A stretch of DNA of 64,000 nucleotides from Leptospira noumeaensis (GTDB taxonomy: Bacteria; Spirochaetota; Leptospiria; Leptospirales; Leptospiraceae): positions 1,054,001 through 1,118,000 of the forward strand of contig NZ_RQFK01000026.1 of assembly GCF_004770765.1 (NCBI RefSeq). Reading direction: 5' to 3'. Below are positions 52,110-61,112 of this stretch, in pieces. Below the pieces are notes generated by a model. The model made no database searches. It was given only the letters and a program-made list of their open reading frames with translations, and was not told the origin of the DNA. Every line of letters begins with the position of its first letter. The first letter of the stretch is position 1. The position numbers were made by a program, and so were the translations under genes.

Positions 52110-54497
52110 ATGTTCGTACTCAAAAGAAATGGAAAAAAGGAATCAGTAAAGTTTGATAAAGTCACAGCTCGGATTGAAAAATTATCCTATGGCCTGAGTC
52201 GATTGGTTAGTCCCATCGATGTAGCCAAAAAAGTCATCGAAGGAATTTATGACGGCGTCAGTACTTCGGAACTAGACAATCTGGCAGCTGAAATTGCAGC
52301 ATCCCTTACCACCAAACATCCTGACTATGCACTTCTTGCTAGTCGTATCGCCGTAAGTAACCTACACAAAAACACAACTAAATCTTTTTCGGAAACAATG
52401 GAACGGTTGTATTCTTATATCGATCCTAAAACAAAAAAAGTTATGCCTTTGATTGCAGAAGACGTATGGGAGATCGTAAAACAACATTCGGAACTGTTAG
52501 ATAGTTCCATTATTTATGACAGAGACTTTGGGTTTGATTATTTTGGATTTCGAACTCTCGAAAAATCTTATTTGTTAAAACTCGACGGCAAAATTGTAGA
52601 ACGCCCGCAACATATGTATATGCGTGTAGCCCTAGGTATCCACAAACATAGAATTGACGATGTAATCAAAACTTATCATTTAATGAGCGAACGTTGGTTT
52701 ACACATGCAACGCCCACTCTTTTTAATGCAGGAACACCTAAACCACAAATGAGTAGTTGTTTTCTTTTGACGATGAAAGACGACAGCATTGATGGGATTT
52801 ATGATACCCTCAAACAAACAGCAAAAATTTCACAGAGTGCCGGTGGGATCGGACTTTCCATTCATAACATTCGAGCCACAGGTTCTTATATTGGAGGAAC
52901 TAACGGAACCAGTAACGGAATCATTCCCATGTTACGTGTGTTTAATGATACGGCACGATATGTAGACCAAGGTGGTGGAAAACGAAAAGGTGCCTTTGCT
53001 ATCTATTTAGAACCATGGCATGCTGATATCTTTCCGTTTTTGGAATTAAAGAAAAATCATGGTAAAGAAGAGATGCGTGCTCGTGATCTGTTTTTTGCTC
53101 TCTGGATTTCAGATCTATTTATGAAACGAGTGGAAGAGGGTGGTGATTGGAGTTTGTTTTGTCCAAATGAAGCCCCTGGGCTTTCTGATGTGTATGGGGA
53201 AGAGTTTGTTTCTTTATACGAACAATATGAAAGAGAAGGGCGAGCACGAACTAAAGTCAAAGCGCAAGACCTCTGGTTTGCCATTGTGGAATCACAAATA
53301 GAAACAGGAACTCCTTATCTATTATACAAAGATGCAGCCAATTCTAAAAGTAATCAGAAAAATTTAGGAACCATCAAAAGTAGTAACCTCTGTACCGAAA
53401 TTTTAGAATTCACAAGTCCAGACGAAGTTGCCGTTTGTAATTTAGCATCTGTCGCCTTGCCAAAGTTTGTTGCCGATGGTAAGTTTTTGTTTGATAAATT
53501 GTATGAAATTGTCTATCAAATGACAGTAAATTTGAATCGTATCATCGATGAAAACTATTACCCTGTTCCAGAAGCCAAAAATTCAAATTTGAAACATCGT
53601 CCGATTGGGATTGGTGTCCAAGGTCTTGCCGATGTTTTTATCCTCCTTCGTTTGGCCTACGAAAGTGATGCCGCAAAAAAACTAAATATCGAAATTTTTG
53701 AAACGATATACTTTGCTGCCATGACAGCCAGTAAAGACATCGCCAAAGAAGAAGGAAGTTATTCGAGTTTCGCAGGTTCTCCTCTCTCCCAAGGAATTTT
53801 CCAATTTGATTTATGGAATGTAAAACCAACGGGTCGTTGGGACTTTGATTCGCTACGAAAAGAAGTAGTTCAATTTGGAACACGGAATTCTCTTCTTGTG
53901 GCGCCAATGCCAACAGCTTCCACTTCGCAAATTTTAGGAAACAACGAATGTTTTGAACCATACACTTCTAATATTTATACCAGACGAGTCCTGAGTGGTG
54001 AGTTTATCATTGTCAATAAACATTTGTTACATGATTTGATTGAACTTGGACTTTGGAATTCTACAATGAAGAACCAAATCATTGCTTCAGGTGGGAGCAT
54101 CCAGTCTATTCCTTCCATTCCTGATTCCATCAAAGAGATATACAAAACAGTTTGGGAAATGAAACAAAGAGCTCTCATTGATATGGCAAGGGATCGTGGT
54201 GCCTTTATCTGCCAGTCGCAATCTTTGAATTTATTTGTAGAAAGTCCTACCGTTTCCAAACTAACCTCCATGCATTTTTACGCATGGAAACAAGGTTTAA
54301 AAACAGGGATGTATTATTTGCGAACCAAAGCCGCAACGCAGGCCATCCAATTCACTGTAGAAAAGGGAAAGGAAGAAATCCCTATGGAAAAAGATATCCA
54401 GTCATCTTCTTCGCAAGCTAACAAAAAAGAGGTGAATTCTGAATTTGTCGGTGAGGCCTGTTCTATGGAAGAAGGTTGCCTCGTTTGCGGAAGTTAA
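52110..54497 (+). CDS. nrdA: Ribonucleotide reductase class Ia, alpha subunit, eukaryotic type
   Basis: The 795-residue catalytic R1 subunit reducing ribonucleoside diphosphates. Residues 1-95 form an ATP-cone ([21 protein letters not shown]) for allosteric activity control. Later come [20 protein letters not shown] with an active-site Cys, the NLCTEIL loop with the second Cys in [14 protein letters not shown], and the conserved [14 protein letters not shown]. The tail EEGCLVCGS has the shuttle cysteine pair and closely resembles the animal R1 tail. It forms one unit with nrdB under the cobalamin riboswitch; the enzyme itself does not use B12. Confidence 0.95.
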   Translation: MFVLKRNGKKESVKFDKVTARIEKLSYGLSRLVSPIDVAKKVIEGIYDGVSTSELDNLAAEIAASLTTKHPDYALLASRIAVSNLHKNTTKSFSETMERLYSYIDPKTKKVMPLIAEDVWEIVKQHSELLDSSIIYDRDFGFDYFGFRTLEKSYLLKLDGKIVERPQHMYMRVALGIHKHRIDDVIKTYHLMSERWFTHATPTLFNAGTPKPQMSSCFLLTMKDDSIDGIYDTLKQTAKISQSAGGIGLSIHNIRATGSYIGGTNGTSNGIIPMLRVFNDTARYVDQGGGKRKGAFAIYLEPWHADIFPFLELKKNHGKEEMRARDLFFALWISDLFMKRVEEGGDWSLFCPNEAPGLSDVYGEEFVSLYEQYEREGRARTKVKAQDLWFAIVESQIETGTPYLLYKDAANSKSNQKNLGTIKSSNLCTEILEFTSPDEVAVCNLASVALPKFVADGKFLFDKLYEIVYQMTVNLNRIIDENYYPVPEAKNSNLKHRPIGIGVQGLADVFILLRLAYESDAAKKLNIEIFETIYFAAMTASKDIAKEEGSYSSFAGSPLSQGIFQFDLWNVKPTGRWDFDSLRKEVVQFGTRNSLLVAPMPTASTSQILGNNECFEPYTSNIYTRRVLSGEFIIVNKHLLHDLIELGLWNSTMKNQIIASGGSIQSIPSIPDSIKEIYKTVWEMKQRALIDMARDRGAFICQSQSLNLFVESPTVSKLTSMHFYAWKQGLKTGMYYLRTKAATQAIQFTVEKGKEEIPMEKDIQSSSSQANKKEVNSEFVGEACSMEEGCLVCGS

Positions 54498-54504
54498 AGA
54501 AACT

Positions 54505-55593
54505 CTAAGGCATCAGTGAAATAGCTAAAAAGGAAGCCATAATCACTAAATGGATGAGTCCATGCAGTGATGTGGTCCTTCCCGATCCAAAAGTAAAACT
54601 TCCTGCAAGAAAAGTAACCATCAAAAACACAATCCCTTTGCTATCCAATCCAAGGGTTAATGGTTTATCAAACATAAGAGAATACAAACTCACAGCGGGA
54701 ATTGTGAGCGCAATACTCGCCGCTCCTGATCCCAGAGCTAAGTTCAAACTTGTTTGTAGTTCATTGATTTTGGCTGCATTCATAGCAGCCAAGGTTTCTG
54801 GAGCCAAAACCAAAATCGCAATGACAATCCCAACCACTGCTTTTGGTGCACCTAACGCATTGATGGTGCTCTCAATGGTCGGACTCAAGATTTTAGACAA
54901 TCCAACTACTGCTACGAGAGAAAATAGAAGGGAAATAAAACTAGTAATGGCTCTTTTTTTACTCGGTCTTGTCCCTGTAATTTCTGATTCTGAAACTTCA
55001 GTTTCCCCGGCGGCAAAAAAGTTTTTATGAGATTTTGTTTGTGACCAAACAAGAGATCCATACAAAACAAGGGAAGCTAAGGAAACAAAAATCAGTTGCC
55101 CTGCACTATAAGTTCCTTTGTTGGTGGAAGTAGTGAATAGAGGTAATACTAAAGTGAGTGTTGAAAGTACGGCCAAAACTCCAAGTAAAGCCGTTGTCCC
55201 CACCGATTGAAATCCTAGTTCTTTATGCTTTAATCCACCTAACAGAATACAAATGCCTATGATTCCATTTGTTACAATCATTAAAGCTGCAAAAACTGTA
55301 TCTCTTGCAATTTGAGGTGAGTCGGCGGTGTCATTACTCATAAGACTGACAATGAGTGCTACTTCAATGACAGTCACTGATATTGCCAAAATTAAAGTTC
55401 CGAGTGCAGGACCAACACGTTCGGCTATAACTTCTGCACTATGGACGGCGCTTGAGATACCGGCAGCCAAAAAAACAACAGCGAATGCGATGAGAAGCCC
55501 TTCGCCAATTGGTGCGATCATAGCAAATAATAATACTAAAAAAGATGTGAACGAGAGCCAGTCATTGGATGAGATTGTTTTTGAATTTGCCAT
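54505..55593 (-). CDS. Ca2+/H+ antiporter, ChaA-like (CaCA superfamily)
   Basis: A 362-residue membrane protein with about eleven helices. Two inverted alpha-repeat motifs are visible: HSAEVIAERVGPALGTLILAISVTVIEVALI (about 51-82) and VLAPETLAAMNAAKINELQTSLNLALGSGAASIAL (about 263-298). Both hold the acidic residue typical of cation/Ca2+ exchangers. It matches the ChaA-like branch that exchanges Ca2+, Na+ or K+ for protons; the ion is not certain. It is convergent with nrdA (7 nt gap) and divergent from the propeller lipoprotein gene. Confidence 0.85.
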   Translation of the reverse strand: MANSKTISSNDWLSFTSFLVLLFAMIAPIGEGLLIAFAVVFLAAGISSAVHSAEVIAERVGPALGTLILAISVTVIEVALIVSLMSNDTADSPQIARDTVFAALMIVTNGIIGICILLGGLKHKELGFQSVGTTALLGVLAVLSTLTLVLPLFTTSTNKGTYSAGQLIFVSLASLVLYGSLVWSQTKSHKNFFAAGETEVSESEITGTRPSKKRAITSFISLLFSLVAVVGLSKILSPTIESTINALGAPKAVVGIVIAILVLAPETLAAMNAAKINELQTSLNLALGSGAASIALTIPAVSLYSLMFDKPLTLGLDSKGIVFLMVTFLAGSFTFGSGRTTSLHGLIHLVIMASFLAISLMP

Positions 55594-55696
55594 AGAGTCT
55601 CTGATTTATTATTTTTATAATCTTCTATTTTCAGACTATTAAAAATACCATAAAGTTCAAGTAAATCTATGGATTTACAATTTCTGTTTGAACTTT

Positions 55697-55800
55697 GGGC
55701 GCCTCGAATTTATATATAAAGTTTCTTCTCTTTTAGGCACGACCGGGCTTTCCGTTCCAATCTCCGCTTTCGCTTCGATTTCCACTGCAATCCCTGGCGC
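55697..55800. repeat. Dispersed GCGCC-ended intergenic repeat, copy C (long form)
   Basis: A 104-bp element running from GGGCGCCTCG to CCCTGGCGC, the same ends as the copy at 22715. Its core is TTCCGTTCCAATC and GATTTCCACTGCA, but the loop-stem between is replaced by CCGCTTTCGCTTC. The first third is AT-rich. It lies between the ChaA-like gene and the propeller lipoprotein gene. Confidence 0.65.
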
Positions 55801-55897
55801 TAACATCCTTTAGGAGAACAAAGAGAATTTCCAAAACATTCAAATTTTAAGAATGACATTTTTTCCTGAGCCACTTGATTTATGTTTGTTGCTCCCT

Positions 55898-57313
55898 ATG
55901 AATTCGGAAATTTCTAAACAGTTCTATCATTCAAAGATACTAGTAGTCGCAAAAATCTTTTCCTTACTCGTTTGCCTGTTTTCTTTTAATGCCTGCCTTC
56001 TCAATCCCATTGTTCAATGTATCTTATTTCCCGAAAAAGATCCTTCCCGCAATTCTTTATTCGCACTATGGGCCTTGTTATCTAATTCCAATTCAGTGGT
56101 GGAACTAAACCGTACCTGGGCCGGGGTTTATAAAGGAGATAGTTTACAATTGGAAGCACAGTACTATTTGTACGGTAACAAAACAGACACAGTCTTCCAA
56201 TGGACCAGTAGCAATGAATCCGTTGCCACAGTATCGCCAACGGGTCTTGTGCAAAGTATTGGTAATGGAAAGATAATCATTACAGCCACTACCGCTGATG
56301 GAAAGGCAAGTGCCACAAGTGCGATCACAGTTTATTCGGGATACCTTTATGTCAGTTTGGATGACATGAGTACTGTTGGTTTTCTAACGATGAATCATAC
56401 CACTGGCGCATTGACATCCTTTGCAACATACAGTACCGGTGCCGGTACTGGGCCAACTGGTATTGGAGTCGACCCTTTTGGTAAGTTTTTATTCACAGGA
56501 AATTTTTATAGTGGAACTATCTCCCAATTTTTAATCAACCAAACGACAGGAGCGCTTACATCCAATACGCCAAGTTTTTTGACAGATGAGGCAAGTCCGA
56601 GAAATTTAGTCATCACACCCGATGGCAAGTATTTGTATTTAGCTTCCGAAGGTACTTCAGCAATTCGTGCGTTTTCAATCAATGCAAATGGCACTCTCAC
56701 CTTTATAGCTTCCTATTCAACTGACATTGGCCATTCTCAAATTCAAATCTCTCGGAATGGAAATTTTATTTTTTATATGGGAACCTTAGTCACAGAAATG
56801 ACTTCATACCGTATCAATTATGCTAATGGAACATTATCACATGCAAGCACCAGTCCTAGTTTTCCAAATGATGGTTCTGGCCATGTTTCGACTCATCCCA
56901 ATGGCAATTATATATATGTTAGTTCCGTTCCGGCTGTGACCATTTTCAGTTTTGATGAAAATACAGGTAATATGAGTTTTGTGGACTCTGTTTTTCATGG
57001 ATTGAGCATTAATAGCACTGCGATCCATCCCAGTGGACTTTTTTATTATTTATTACATATCAATGAAGGTATTATTTCTTGTTATACGGTTGATCCCAAG
57101 TCGGGAAAAATTTCCTATTCATCTAATGTGACTGGTTATACACCGGGTAATTTGCGATTTATGGTGATCGATCCTACGGGGCGTTTTGCCTACGCTGCCG
57201 ATATTAATGCAGCTAACTTGTTGCAATTTAGTATTAACCAAACCACGGGTGCACTTACATTTCTGGGAAATGTTAATCCAGGGGGGAATCCGTGGAATTT
57301 AACTTTTTTATAA
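55898..57313 (+). CDS. Lipoprotein with BIG2 domain and lactonase-type beta-propeller
   Basis: About 471 residues from ATG 55898; a longer in-frame start adds residues that do not fit a signal. The signal segment AKIFSLLVCLFSFNAC ends in a good lipobox. A bacterial Ig-like BIG2 domain follows (FQWTSSNESVATVSPTGLVQSIGNGK). The remainder is a seven-bladed propeller of the lactonase/YncE type with repeats such as INQTTGALTS, GVDPFGKFLF and ITPDGKYLYLAS. No catalytic residues are clear; a surface adhesion or binding role is likely. Confidence 0.8.
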   Translation: MNSEISKQFYHSKILVVAKIFSLLVCLFSFNACLLNPIVQCILFPEKDPSRNSLFALWALLSNSNSVVELNRTWAGVYKGDSLQLEAQYYLYGNKTDTVFQWTSSNESVATVSPTGLVQSIGNGKIIITATTADGKASATSAITVYSGYLYVSLDDMSTVGFLTMNHTTGALTSFATYSTGAGTGPTGIGVDPFGKFLFTGNFYSGTISQFLINQTTGALTSNTPSFLTDEASPRNLVITPDGKYLYLASEGTSAIRAFSINANGTLTFIASYSTDIGHSQIQISRNGNFIFYMGTLVTEMTSYRINYANGTLSHASTSPSFPNDGSGHVSTHPNGNYIYVSSVPAVTIFSFDENTGNMSFVDSVFHGLSINSTAIHPSGLFYYLLHINEGIISCYTVDPKSGKISYSSNVTGYTPGNLRFMVIDPTGRFAYAADINAANLLQFSINQTTGALTFLGNVNPGGNPWNLTFL

Positions 57314-57366
57314 TCGCCAAAATCAAGTTTTCACTTGAGATTGGAATCCTCGCCTAAGGAAACCCT

Positions 57367-58107
57367 ATGATTCTAATTCCCATCCCTAGTTCTGATTTTG
57401 ATCCAAGTGAAGCCTCCCTTCCTTGGAAATTATTATCAGAATCAAATTTCAAATTCCAGTTTGCCACACCTAATGGAAAAAAAGCAAAAGCAGATGAACG
57501 GATGTTAACTGGAAAAGGACTGGGAATTTTGAAATCTGGGTTTATGGCACGTAAAGATGCAAGAGATGCTTATTTGGAAATGGAAAATTCTAAAGAATTT
57601 CAGAACCCTATTTCCTATTCTGAAATCAAAGAAAAAGATTTCCAAGCCATTCTTTTGCCAGGGGGACATGCGCAAGGTATGAAAGAATACCTAGAATCCA
57701 AAATTTTACAAAATGTAATCGTGGATTTTTTTCATTCGAATAAACCCATTGCCGCGATCTGTCATGGCGTTTTACTTGCGGCAAGAAGTATTGATCCCAA
57801 AACAAACAAATCTGTGTTATATGAAAAAAATACAACAGCACTTTTGCAAAAACAGGAACTCCTCGCTTACTACACAACCAGACTTTGGTTAGGAAATTAT
57901 TACAAAACCTATCCGCTGACTGTACAAGCAGAAGTCACAAGTTTTTTAAAATCTAAAGAGCAGTTTAAAACGGGAGGAAGTCTATCTGTACGAGATAGTT
58001 TAGAGAATCCCGATGTTGGTTTTACCGTTGTAGATGGAAATTATGTTTCTGCTAGATGGCCTGGGGACGCGTATCAATTTACTAATGCATTCAAAACACT
58101 ACTTTGA
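57367..58107 (+). CDS. DJ-1/PfpI-family protein
   Basis: A 246-residue class I glutamine-amidotransferase-like protein. ILLPGGHAQGM near 95-105 precedes the nucleophile elbow AAICHGVLLAA with Cys132 and the following His. The acidic residue that supports the Cys in chaperone or glyoxalase-like members could be Glu16, but I cannot fix it by eye. Family functions range from chaperone/deglycase to isonitrile hydratase; none can be chosen here. It overlaps the convergent DUF2200 gene by 9 nt. Confidence 0.85.
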   Translation: MILIPIPSSDFDPSEASLPWKLLSESNFKFQFATPNGKKAKADERMLTGKGLGILKSGFMARKDARDAYLEMENSKEFQNPISYSEIKEKDFQAILLPGGHAQGMKEYLESKILQNVIVDFFHSNKPIAAICHGVLLAARSIDPKTNKSVLYEKNTTALLQKQELLAYYTTRLWLGNYYKTYPLTVQAEVTSFLKSKEQFKTGGSLSVRDSLENPDVGFTVVDGNYVSARWPGDAYQFTNAFKTLL

Positions 58108-58470
58108 TCCATTTCGTAAAATTTTTTCCATCGTTTTTCCCTTTGCCAGTTCATCCACAAGTTTGTCTAGATATCGCACTTTTCGTGTTAGGGGATTTTC
58201 AATTTCTTCGATTCGGTAACCACAAATCATTCCTTTGATTTGCTCTGCGTTTTTATGTAATTTAGCTTTGGCAAAGAAACTTTCAAAGGTCACATTCTCT
58301 TTGATGAGTTCGTTTATCTTTTTTGTATCAAAAGAAGTTAACCATTCAATCACTTGGTCTAACTCCTTTTTGGTTCTGCCTTTTTTTTCAATCTTTGTCA
58401 GGTAGAGTGGGTAGACAGAGGCAAAAGTCATTTCTGCCATTCTTTCGTGGTGTTTTGCGCTTGGTTCCAT
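58099..58470 (-). CDS. DUF2200 family protein
   Basis: About 123 residues from ATG 58470, where the family begins (HHERMAEMTFASVYPLYLTKIEKKGRTKKELDQVIEWLT). Further landmarks are NAEQIKGMICGYRIEEIENPLTRKVRYLDKLVDELAKGKTMEKIL. An upstream in-frame ATG at 58509 adds 13 residues with no support. It is a small cytoplasmic protein of unknown function that is highly conserved across bacteria. Confidence 0.88.
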   Translation of the reverse strand: MEPSAKHHERMAEMTFASVYPLYLTKIEKKGRTKKELDQVIEWLTSFDTKKINELIKENVTFESFFAKAKLHKNAEQIKGMICGYRIEEIENPLTRKVRYLDKLVDELAKGKTMEKILRNGSK

Positions 58471-58655
58471 GGTTGTGATTATAATTGATTTAGAGGTGAT
58501 TTTAATCAATTTTAATTGATAGTAAATATTAATTAAATATTTTTTTCTTTTTTTAGTAGAAAATATTTTGTAAATTCATTGTATGAATCAATAAATATTT
58601 CATGAATGTTAAAAAAAAGTAGCACTTGTTTGGTTAATGCTTCAAAGTAGAAACA

Positions 58656-59927
58656 ATGAAATTAATATTCGGATTTTTCCTAGTTCTTTTTGCATGTAAC
58701 CCTTCGGCAATGGAAAATTCATGTGATTCCAGTTCTAATATGTTTCTGGAAACTTTAATAGTAAAACGATTGAGAGGAGATAATTCTTCTCATTGTGGAA
58801 TTAAAATTTCATCCAATATTTGTAATCTAGATATAACATCCTTAATTCAATCTGAATATTCGCAAGAGTTTATAAAAGAAATCAACATCCAATCTCAAAA
58901 AGGTTCATCAGGTAATCCAACTTATGACATTACCTCAATAGCTGTTCCCGCTGCTTCCTTTAGATGGTCAGGATCTGTTCTTGCGCCAAATGGGAAAATT
59001 TATTCCATTCCTTACCAAGCCACGACAGTTCTAATCATAGATCCAGTAACTAATACAGCGGACAACAATTCTATAGTTGGTCTCACTGGATCCAATAAAT
59101 GGAATGGCGGAGTTCTTGCTCCCAATGGTAAAATCTATGGAATTCCATTTGCAAGTACAAACGTCCTAATTATTGATCCTAAGACAAATACAGCCAATAC
59201 AACTTCCATTACTGGGCTTGGCACCGGTAGTAAGTGGAATGGTGGAGTATTAGCACCCAATGGTAAAATTTATGGAATTCCTTTAGAGAGTGATAGTGTT
59301 CTGATCATTGACCCAGAGACAAATACGGCCAATACAACTTCGATCACCGGGTTAGGTGCCGGTGGATCTAAATGGTCATCTGGAGTGTTAGCCCTCAATG
59401 GTAAAATCTATGGAATTCCTTATAACGCTATGGATAGTGTTCTGATCATTGACCCAGAGACAAATACAGCCAATACAACTTCCATCACAGGTCTTACTGG
59501 TGCCTTTCGATGGTCATCTGGAGTATTAGCCCCCAATGGCAAAATTTATGGAATTCCAAATGATTCGAATACTGTTCTCATCATTGATCCAGAGACAAAT
59601 ACAGCAAATGCAACTTCTATTTCTGTACCTTCCGGTACTACAAAATGGGTTGGAGGGGTATTGGCTCCTAATGGTAAAATTTATGGGATACCAGCATCAA
59701 GTGATGTAGTCCTAATTATTGATCCAACCACGAATACGACAGATATCACATCAATGACAGGGTTAGTCGGGGTGAATAAATGGAACGGTGGAACCGTTGC
59801 ACCAAATGGAAAAATTTATGGAATTCCTTTCTCTACTACAACTAACTCAGTATTGGTAATGGATCCGAAATCGATTGGATCCTTTTGCCCATCACTTTTG
59901 GAATCTTCTTATTTGAACAAATTATAA
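58656..59927 (+). CDS. Lipoprotein with seven tandem beta-propeller-like repeats
   Basis: A 423-residue protein with a signal ending FFLVLFAC (Cys14). From about residue 100 it has seven repeats of 45-46 residues, each with W-x-G-G-V-L-A-P-N-G-K-I-Y-G-I-P and V-L-I-I-D-P-x-T-N-T-A. The count suggests one blade per repeat in a seven-bladed propeller. The middle five are nearly identical, even in their nucleotides, so repeat-number change by recombination is likely. Function unknown; the surface and repeats suggest binding. Confidence 0.8.
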   Translation: MKLIFGFFLVLFACNPSAMENSCDSSSNMFLETLIVKRLRGDNSSHCGIKISSNICNLDITSLIQSEYSQEFIKEINIQSQKGSSGNPTYDITSIAVPAASFRWSGSVLAPNGKIYSIPYQATTVLIIDPVTNTADNNSIVGLTGSNKWNGGVLAPNGKIYGIPFASTNVLIIDPKTNTANTTSITGLGTGSKWNGGVLAPNGKIYGIPLESDSVLIIDPETNTANTTSITGLGAGGSKWSSGVLALNGKIYGIPYNAMDSVLIIDPETNTANTTSITGLTGAFRWSSGVLAPNGKIYGIPNDSNTVLIIDPETNTANATSISVPSGTTKWVGGVLAPNGKIYGIPASSDVVLIIDPTTNTTDITSMTGLVGVNKWNGGTVAPNGKIYGIPFSTTTNSVLVMDPKSIGSFCPSLLESSYLNKL

Positions 59928-59930
59928 TAA

Positions 59931-59963
59931 AAAATTGATTCAAATGATATTCGAATCAATTTT
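59931..59963. terminator. Bidirectional terminator hairpin
   Basis: AAAATTGATTC and GAATCAATTTT form an 11-bp perfect stem with an 11-nt loop. A and T runs on each side allow it to end both the plus-strand repeat lipoprotein gene and the minus-strand reductase gene, which converge here. Confidence 0.75.
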
Positions 59964-59967
59964 TAAA

Positions 59968-60525
59968 TTACCTTTGTGTTTTATAATGAAGAGCGATCGA
60001 ACCGGAAGGAAAAGTTTTTGATTCTAAAAAATCCAATCGAAAGGTTTTTGGTAATCTGACTGTATCAAACAACCGAGGTCCATTTCCTGCGATCACCGGA
60101 TGGACCACAAATCGATACTCATCAATCAAATGCGCTTCCGAAAGTTGGGAAGCAAGACTCAAACTTCCAATACAAATGTCCTTGCCTGGTTTTTGTTTTA
60201 AATCATTCACTTCGTCCGCTAAAGATTTTTTTGCCAACCTTGTATTTGGATCTTCTACTTGTTTTATTGTTCTGGAGAAAAGAATTTTTTCAAGTGAAGT
60301 AAATAATTCTGCAAACTCGTTGGTGACCTCTGACATGGATTGGTTCCTTGCTACATCCGGCCAAAAGGGCACCATCAGTTGGTAGGTGGTTCGCCCATAA
60401 AGAATTTGATCTGCATTCTTTAAAATGTTGGCAAAGTATTGGTGTAAGTCTTCATCGGCTACCATACCCTCATGGCCATAAAATCCATCTGTTGATGTAT
60501 TGATTGCAAAAATTACCTTTCTCAT
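59968..60525 (-). CDS. Dihydrofolate-reductase-like (RibD C-terminal domain) protein
   Basis: A 185-residue reductase-fold protein. It starts [21 protein letters not shown], with the A-x-S-x-D-G pattern of this family. [22 protein letters not shown] carries the typical GR-x-T-Y motif, and [14 protein letters not shown] is the NADP-binding glycine segment. The C-terminus is GSIALHYK. These proteins use NADPH but the substrate is unknown; they are not true folate reductases. It stands alone on the minus strand. Confidence 0.85.
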   Translation of the reverse strand: MRKVIFAINTSTDGFYGHEGMVADEDLHQYFANILKNADQILYGRTTYQLMVPFWPDVARNQSMSEVTNEFAELFTSLEKILFSRTIKQVEDPNTRLAKKSLADEVNDLKQKPGKDICIGSLSLASQLSEAHLIDEYRFVVHPVIAGNGPRLFDTVRLPKTFRLDFLESKTFPSGSIALHYKTQR

Positions 60526-60588
60526 AAGTCTTTTTATAATAGATTCAGTTTGAGATGAAAGTCTATTTTGGTCGGATCGTTGGTCACT

Positions 60589-61026
60589 TTAGGGAATTTT
60601 TTGGAGGATAAGTATCAAAAACCCCAAACCAATGAAAAGGCAAACTGGATTGTAAATTCGCTTTGTATAATAAACAAATATCGACTTCCAGTGTTTGGTG
60701 ACAAACGGAGCATAACCGAAACTACCTCGTAAGAAAAAAATCGCTGAAACAATTCCCATGATCAGTTTCAAACCAAAGATCAGATCGCTGTTGAATCCAA
60801 GATCAACTCTGAGTGTCCATATGATTGGTAATAAGGAAAACAGAGCCAAAAAAATAGCAACAAACAAACACATGAAACGAGAGGGAAATTTTTCCCCCTT
60901 ACCGAAAACTAAATCAATTAATTCCTGTTTGGTTTTTCCTGGCCAAAGACCTCCAAAACCCCAGTAGACATGGATAATGGCAAGAGATAAGAGCAGGGAG
61001 TTTAAGGTGATGGCAATTAGGATCAT
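60589..61026 (-). CDS. DUF3995 membrane protein
   Basis: A 145-residue protein with four hydrophobic helices. The family motif is AIIHVYWGFGGLWPGKT near 18-34, and RGSFGYAPFVTKHW with the charged exit of helix 3. The conserved His in helix 1 lies in the membrane. Role unknown. Its start is 17 nt from the GCGCC-ended repeat at 61043-61112, which separates it from the upstream hydrolase. Confidence 0.8.
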   Translation of the reverse strand: MILIAITLNSLLLSLAIIHVYWGFGGLWPGKTKQELIDLVFGKGEKFPSRFMCLFVAIFLALFSLLPIIWTLRVDLGFNSDLIFGLKLIMGIVSAIFFLRGSFGYAPFVTKHWKSIFVYYTKRIYNPVCLFIGLGFLILILQKIP

Positions 61027-61042
61027 AGATTACAATTTCCCC

Positions 61043-61112
61043 GCGCCCCGGATAGAAGCGGAAATCCTTTGTGTTAACAAAGATTGGAGCGGATAGCCGG
61101 AAATGTGCGCCC
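61043..61112. repeat. Dispersed GCGCC-ended intergenic repeat, copy D (short form)
   Basis: A 70-bp element from GCGCCCCGGAT to TGTGCGCCC, the same length and plan as the copy at 24324. Its hairpin is CTTTGT-GTTA-ACAAAG, where the other copy has CTTTCC/GGAAAG, so paired bases changed together. It ends directly at the stop codon of the minus-strand hydrolase gene. Confidence 0.75.
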
